DNA of 10,645 nt. Source: Baffinella frigidus. Taxonomy: Eukaryota; Cryptophyceae; Cryptomonadales; Baffinellaceae. Each line of letters starts with the position of its first letter. Position 1 is the stretch's first letter. Positions 7,299 to 10,645 of this stretch are shown here, one piece after another. The stretch is taken from NCBI GenBank assembly GCA_026770585.1, contig MU646396.1, positions 212,975-223,619 on the forward strand, written 5' to 3'. The position numbers were made by a program, and so were the translations under genes. The notes beneath the pieces are model-generated. The model saw only the letters and a program-made list of their open reading frames with translations, was not told the DNA's origin and ran no database searches.

Positions 7299-8009
7299 GG
7301 TGTGCCGGGTGGGGAGGGTAAACAAGAGGTGCAGAAGCTAAAACTGGTGGCCCCAGAAATTTGGAAAAATCAAAAGGATGAGAAAAAAAATGCCGTTGCG
7401 GATTTTTGCTGTCTTTCTTTTTGTTTCGGCCACCCTGGAGGCAGGGTGGGGGTATTTTGAGCATTCTTAAGTCAACTCCCCTTGAAAAGGACTGAGCCCT
7501 CAGTCCCCCGTGATGAATGGATCTGGTACAAAACGGTCTTATAAGTATTTTAGTGGTACAAATCCTGTCAACTTTTGCGATAAAGGGTTATTCGGGATTG
7601 GGCGCAAGTCCCTCCAGGGTGGCGATTTAGATTTAGATTTTCCGATTTTCGATTTTTGATTATTTTATCCACGATCAAAGGGGGGATCTCCGCGGGACGA
7701 GCGCTAGAGAATCCATTTCCAGCCGCAGCCTTTTCGATTTTAGCTGCACAGACGGTGCCCGCCCCAGCGCCGCCCCGCCCCCGTGGCGCGGGTGTGTGTG
7801 CTCGTTCTGGAGGAGGAGCAATCCCTCGGCGCGCACTTCTCACGATCCTTTCGGCGCTCCTCCTCGCAGCCCCCGTTGCTGCAGCCGCCCGGTCTCAGCC
7901 AGCGCGAAGCCTGGCGCTCTTCGCGGCTGTGCGTCTACCGCAGGTTCTTCAAGCACACATTCGGGGGGCGGCGCTGTCAGGCCTGGGATCGTCTAGGACG
8001 CTGTTGGCA
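7299..8009. promoter_or_regulatory. divergent intergenic region between PH and TatD genes
   Basis: About 710 bases separate the two start codons, which point away from each other, so both promoters must lie here. Visible elements are two tight inverted repeats, CCACCCTG-gagg-CAGGGTGG (7430-7449) and GGACTGAG-cc-CTCAGTCC (7489-7506), and an AT-rich run of GATTTA/GATTTT units (7625-7663). No TATA box is clear. The TatD reading frame stays open from about 7656 to the ATG at 8010 and includes a hydrophobic signal-like segment, but has no in-frame ATG. Confidence 0.5.
7378..7470 (+). CDS. short ORF with signal-peptide-like sequence
   Basis: It is a 30-codon frame, starting MRKKMPLRIFAVFLFVSATL and ending FEHS, then a stop. 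A basic start, a hydrophobic core and small residues (SATLEAG) are the parts of an ER signal peptide. It could be a leader exon for the downstream gene, via a donor near GAG|GCAGGG or GG|GTGGGG, or an upstream ORF. The DNA is T-rich, which favours Phe, Leu and Val by chance, so the case is weak. Confidence 0.22.
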   Translation: MRKKMPLRIFAVFLFVSATLEAGWGYFEHS

Positions 8010-10192
8010 ATGGCGGCAATGCCGGAAGGACCGGAATGCCAGAAGATGCGGCTCATTGACACCTGCGTGAATCTGGGCGACACCATGTTCCAGGGGGCAC
8101 GTGCCCCGCCCACGCCTCTTTGCTTCCCCCATCTGCGTTGATGTCTGTTCGAACTCTCCTGAAAAGCAACCAGCATCATTCATGAAGCGCCCGCAGGATC
8201 CCCTCCACCATGAACCCAGAGCATCGCGCGACAGGTATACCACGGCAAGGAGCGGCACGCGCCGGACTTCGAGCTGGTGCTCAAGCGGGCAGAAGAGGCC
8301 GGGGTCGAGCGCTTCATCGGCGTCTCGGGCTCGCTCCAGGTGCCTTCCCCCACCAGGACTCCGAAATGGACTTCCCGAGTTCGCCCTGAGTGGGCAACTT
8401 CTCCAAATCGACCGTTGGAAGCTGGGTAAGTCCACTTCGGAGTTCTGGTGGACCAGGGCAACTTCTATGTACAAATCGACCTGTGGAAACGCAATCGGTA
8501 GTAAGAAAGGTCTCTCTCTCGGTCTTACGGCCGTATTGGTAGCACGTGCATAGCAGTAATAAAGGTCTCTAATAGGTCTATCTCTCTCGAGTGCAGGACT
8601 CCAAGGACTCGGTAGCCGTGGCAGCCCTAGCCCCTAAGCCCTAAACCCTAAACCCAGACCCCGAACAGGATTCAAAGGAGTCGATAGGCGTGGCAGAGCG
8701 GTACCCCAACATCTTCGCGACGGTCCCGCCCAAGCCCCCCTCCCCTCATCATGCACAACGCCTACGCTACCGGTCCACTCATTTGGACGTGTGTGTGGTA
8801 CAAACCATTACGCTCAGTGATTTGAAGGGTTGTAAAGCCCTGGCACAGCCGACGCGGCGATGGGAGACGGGACATGCGAGAGATCACACCGAAACCCACG
8901 TCCCGCAGGTAGGGGTGGATGCTCGGCTCTATGTCGTCCATAGTCATGCCCTCCGTATCACTTTCGTTAGCGTGCAATGCGTGTGAGGACTTGACGATGA
9001 ACTGACCGGGTGAATCCGGGGGAGCGAGCACGCGAGGACGCGAGCACGCGAGGACGAGGACGCCGCCCTTGTCAACGTCCGCCTCAAGGCGAGAGGCCCG
9101 GAGTAGAAAGACGTGCACCCTTCTCAAGAATAGGGGGGGGGGTCAGAGGGGGGTGCATCCGACGCGGTGCCTTGAGTTTGAGGACAAGGGCCGGATAATC
9201 AGTGAGTGATTCGGTGCCGATCAACGCACCCGCCCAGGTTTTTGATACCATTTTCCTTTGTTAGCAGGTGGGGTTTGAGGAGGAGGGTGTGGGGTCTAGG
9301 GTTCGGAGTCATGCACCCGACTGAAGAAGGAAGGGAAGCAGGGGGGGAAGCACCCGAGTGACGTAACGTGGCGTGTGAGATGTTGCGATGTTGCGATGCA
9401 ACCGTGGATTCTGCACCTGAAAAGGCGCAAGAGTCCCCGCACGTGGGGGCGCAAGAGTCCCCGCACGTGGGGGCGCCCCCTCGCCAACGCGCACCCGACG
9501 CGGAGCCTCGACTTGGAGGAGGAGGGCCTGCGAAGCAGTCAGTCATTCGCAAAGTCCTCGGCGGGTGTACTGGTCTTCACAACCCAAACCCCCAATGCGG
9601 AATCCCTGAACATATGATGTTGGTGTGTGAGCAGGTGGGGGTGCACCCGACGCGGTGCAATGAGTTTGAGGAGGATGGCCGCGATCCCGACGCTCACCTC
9701 GAAGCTCTCTGCGCCGTGGCACAGGTTATGAGACCCCTGCCAGGCATCCCTGACAGGGGGTGGTGACTCACCGGGAGCATTCGGTGTACTGGGAAGTGGT
9801 GGACGGGCGTGCTCATGCATGATTGCCTTGTTTGATACCGCAACACGTTTCAAAACGTTGGAAGTGGCTTGGAGGATGACTGCTCTCAGGCGGGGGGTGT
9901 GCGGGTGGGCTGAGTGAAGAGAGGTGCGCTCTCAGGCGTGTGCCACTGTCTCTCAAACGCTCAACGCTCAACCCTTCGCCCTAAACCCTAAACCCTAAAC
10001 CCTAAACCCGAAACTCGAAACCCGAAACCCTAAACTCTGAACCCTGAACCCTAAACCCTAAGCCCCAAACTCTCAACCCTAAACCCTACGCCCTAAACCC
10101 CAAACCCTGAACCCTAAAGCCTGACCTCTCAGGCGGGGGGCGCGCGGGTGGTAGCGATCGGGGAGATTGGCCTGGACTACGACCGCGAACAG
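8010..10192 (+). CDS. TATDN1: TatD family deoxyribonuclease, TATDN1 type (5' exons, gene continues past window)
   Basis: Five exons, all joined in phase 0, are 8010-8096, 8235-8339, 8669-8722, 9635-9724 and 10133-10192, giving 132 residues. Family landmarks in order: MRLIDTCVNLGDTMFQG (first strand; this subfamily lacks the usual HxH), VYHGKERHAPDFELVLKRA, FIGVSGSLQ, DSKESIGVAERYPNIFAT, VGVHPTRCNEFEEDG and VVAIGEIGLDYDRE. The Glu of AIGE is a known metal ligand of the TIM-barrel hydrolase. TatD proteins are metal-dependent DNases linked to DNA repair and apoptotic DNA breakdown. TATDN1 proteins have about 300 residues, so over half lies beyond the right edge. The start at 8010 has G at -3 and G at +4; Met codons at 8019 and 8046 are alternatives. 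Intron 1 appears to be GC-AG. Donors GTGCCT, GTCCCG, GTTATG and GTCTCC are all weak. Confidence 0.9.
8350..8490. repeat. inverted and direct repeats in TatD intron 2
   Basis: CCACCAGGACTCCGAAATGG at 8350, continuing to 8371, is the reverse complement of 8430-8451 with two mismatches in 22. Interleaved with it, GGGCAACTTCT followed by CAAATCGACC occurs at 8392-8421 and again at 8456-8490. A separate pair, GTAAGAAAGGTCTCT at 8501 and GTAATAAAGGTCTCT at 8556, follows. The inverted arms could fold most of this intron into a stem, or could be remnants of an introner-like element. Confidence 0.8.
8594..8623 (+). pseudogene. decayed copy of TatD exon 3 start
   Basis: Thirty bases including the acceptor CAG match 8666-8695, the real acceptor and start of exon 3, at 25 of 30 positions. 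The copy still translates as DSKDSVAVA beside the real DSKESIGVA, then runs through ALAPKP to a stop. CCCTAA-type repeats (8625-8655) separate the two. Only the second copy continues with ERYPNIFAT, so it is taken as the functional exon. Confidence 0.8.
8625..8658 (+). repeat. short telomere-like repeat before TatD exon 3
   Basis: It reads CCCTAGCCCCTAAGCCCTAA then ACCCTAAACCC, directly upstream of the exon 3 acceptor and directly downstream of the decayed exon copy. Sense-strand CTAA units sit about 10-35 bases before the AG, where a branch point would be expected. Confidence 0.75.
9144..9195 (+). pseudogene. decayed copy of TatD exon 4 start (copy a)
   Basis: The sequence from TCAG through GGGGTGCATCCGACGCGGTG and TGAGTTTGAGGACAAGGGCC resembles the real exon 4 start at 9632-9685. 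In frame it keeps VHPTRCLEFEDKGR beside the real VHPTRCNEFEEDGR. It then reads IISE and a stop, with a strong donor-like GTGAGT at 9203 that would leave the wrong phase for exon 5. Confidence 0.75.
9263..9330 (+). pseudogene. fragmentary copies of TatD exon 4 (copy b)
   Basis: AGCAGGTGGGGTTTGAGGAG at 9263 matches the exon 4 acceptor and FEE coding part with the HPTRCN codons deleted. ATGCACCCGACTGAAGAAGG near 9311 resembles the missing HPT part. The pieces are short and their homology is uncertain. Confidence 0.4.
9426..9473. repeat. two tandem 24-bp units containing CACGTG
   Basis: CGCAAGAGTCCCCGCACGTG plus GGGG occurs twice with a period of exactly 24 bases, at 9426 and 9450. Each unit holds a CACGTG palindrome, the core bound by bHLH and some bZIP factors. 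The tandem lies in TatD intron 3 just before exon 4 copy c. It could be an intronic regulatory site or a chance microduplication. Confidence 0.85.
9487..9533 (+). pseudogene. decayed copy of TatD exon 4 start (copy c)
   Basis: GCGCACCCGACGCGGAGCCT continues to GGAGGAGGAGGGCCTGCGA and aligns with the real exon 4. In frame it reads AHPTRSLDLEEEGLR against VHPTRCNEFEEDGR. The bases after it (CAGTCAGTCATTCG) resemble those after copy a (ATCAGTGAGTGATTCG), so the duplicated unit extends beyond the exon-like part. No good acceptor AG remains immediately before it. Confidence 0.65.
9734..9759. repeat. hairpin just after the TatD exon 4 donor
   Basis: CCCCTGCCAGG (9734-9744) pairs with CCTGACAGGGG (9749-9759) with one mismatch and a four-base loop, starting nine bases after the donor GT at 9725. 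In RNA it could affect use of the weak donor GTTATG. Confidence 0.65.
9883..9938 (+). pseudogene. decayed copies of the TatD exon 5 acceptor and start
   Basis: CTCTCAGGCGGGGGGTGTGC and the next six bases (9883-9908) match the real junction at 10126-10151 at 24 of 26 positions. A shorter second copy, CTCTCAGGCG then TGTGC, begins at 9929. Both lie before the CCCTAAA tract and the real copy lies after it. Neither retains the VAIGE codons. Confidence 0.75.
9969..10125 (+). repeat. telomere-like CCCTAAA repeat tract in TatD intron 4
   Basis: Four perfect CCCTAAA heptamers run from 9979 to 10006, followed by degenerate CCCGAAA, CCCTGAA, CCCTAAG and similar units as far as GCCTGACCTCTCAG. The tract ends at the exon 5 acceptor, and the last unit, CCTGAC, is a good branch-point match. 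The degeneracy and the intronic position argue against a chromosome end. Confidence 0.85.
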
Positions 10193-10645
10193 GTCTCCGA
10201 TGTGCAACAAATCCCGATTTTTGCTCTCTCGGTTTCCGTCTGGCACGCCTCGAAATTTGAGGCTAGTTACTCGTACGCCCGCGTGAAATCCCAAACTCCA
10301 GATTCGCGATTTGGTACACTTCGGAGGGCTGGTGGGCGTAGGCGTGTGCCCCCCCCCCAGATACGGCCCTCCCAGAGGCAAGAGGTGAGAATGCCTCGTC
10401 GCGGTCACGTACCCGTAGCGAGGTCACACAGCCTCAGGTTGTCGTGGTTGGGAGCGCTGCCAGGTTTTGGCGTAGTCAAGTGCATGGGGTTACTCGCGAA
10501 TAAGGCCTGCACGCAATGGATAGTATTGTACGCCATGCCACCTCACGGGAGCGGTACAACGCAAGGCAGTCACCTCGGACAGTTGGCTTCGGCGTCCGCG
10601 TGACCGGTCACGCGGGCGCTCACGAGCCTGCCGGCGGGGCTGTTC
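10193..10645 (+). other. start of TatD intron 5, no further exon seen
   Basis: After the donor CAG|GTCTCC I find no segment encoding the next TatD elements (the metal-binding His of FLHSR-type motifs). A perfect 20-base palindrome lies at 10596-10615. The open frame across the region is continuous with exon 5 but loses family similarity after DYDREQ. Confidence 0.5.

Noticed and set aside
7656-8009. Calling the whole upstream extension part of the TatD protein
   Set aside because: The only possible initiator in the frame is TTG. Without an ATG or RNA evidence I started the gene at 8010 and kept the extension as a finding.
8097-8234. A GT donor for TatD intron 1 at 8101
   Set aside because: It would leave phase 1, and exon 2 must begin in phase 0 to give VYHGKER. 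The GC at 8097 gives a clean join of MFQG to VYHG.
9969-10125. A true telomere or chromosome end
   Set aside because: The repeats are degenerate and short, and lie between two exons of one gene.
1-10645. tRNA, rRNA or CRISPR arrays
   Set aside because: I found no cloverleaf with a T-loop box, no rRNA-like core and no regular repeat-spacer array.

Overview
The window looks like nuclear DNA of a GC-rich unicellular eukaryote, probably an alga or related protist. The evidence is that two genes recognisable by protein similarity are each split into short exons. Nearly every acceptor reads CAG|G, donors are loose (GTCC, GTGC, GTTA, GTAA and one GC), exon third positions are mostly G or C, and introns hold degenerate CCCTAAA/CCCTGAA (TTTAGGG-type) heptamers. 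There is no operon, Shine-Dalgarno or bacterial layout. Loose donors and TTTAGGG-type repeats would fit a dinoflagellate or another alga, but I cannot name the lineage from this sequence.

Layout. 1-1084: no gene recognised. 1085-1570: three short plus-strand segments that look like exons (G/C third positions, splice sites, a GLFRI motif), tentatively RhoGAP-like. 1571-4900: a gene-poor block of nested and duplicated repeats, including a dispersed ~95 bp family (R1), a ~330 bp direct duplication (D1), a second duplication (D2) that carries R1 as an insertion on one side only, a strong 19 bp hairpin, a purine-rich tract, and a ~300 bp element bounded by inverted CAGGGGTTACT motifs. 4900-5192: unassigned, probably the 3' flank of the next gene.

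5193-7298 (minus strand): a five-exon gene for a ~360-residue protein with a Ser/Thr/Pro-rich N-terminus, one transmembrane helix, a Pro/Ala hinge, an acidic stretch and a C-terminal pleckstrin-homology (PH) domain assembled from four small exons. 7299-8009: the intergenic region between this gene and its divergent neighbour. 8010-10192 and beyond (plus strand): the first five exons (132 codons, all introns in phase 0) of a TATDN1-type TatD metal-dependent deoxyribonuclease. The rest of that gene lies past the right edge.

The most unusual feature is inside the introns. Several hold one to three decayed copies of the acceptor and first part of the exon that follows, sometimes separated from the real copy by telomere-like repeats. 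These repeats always read CCCTAAA or CCCTGAA on the transcribed sense strand, although the two genes run in opposite directions. This suggests a repeated process that duplicates intron-exon junctions and inserts CTRAA-containing repeats where a branch point would be needed. The two main genes share an upstream region but show no obvious functional link.
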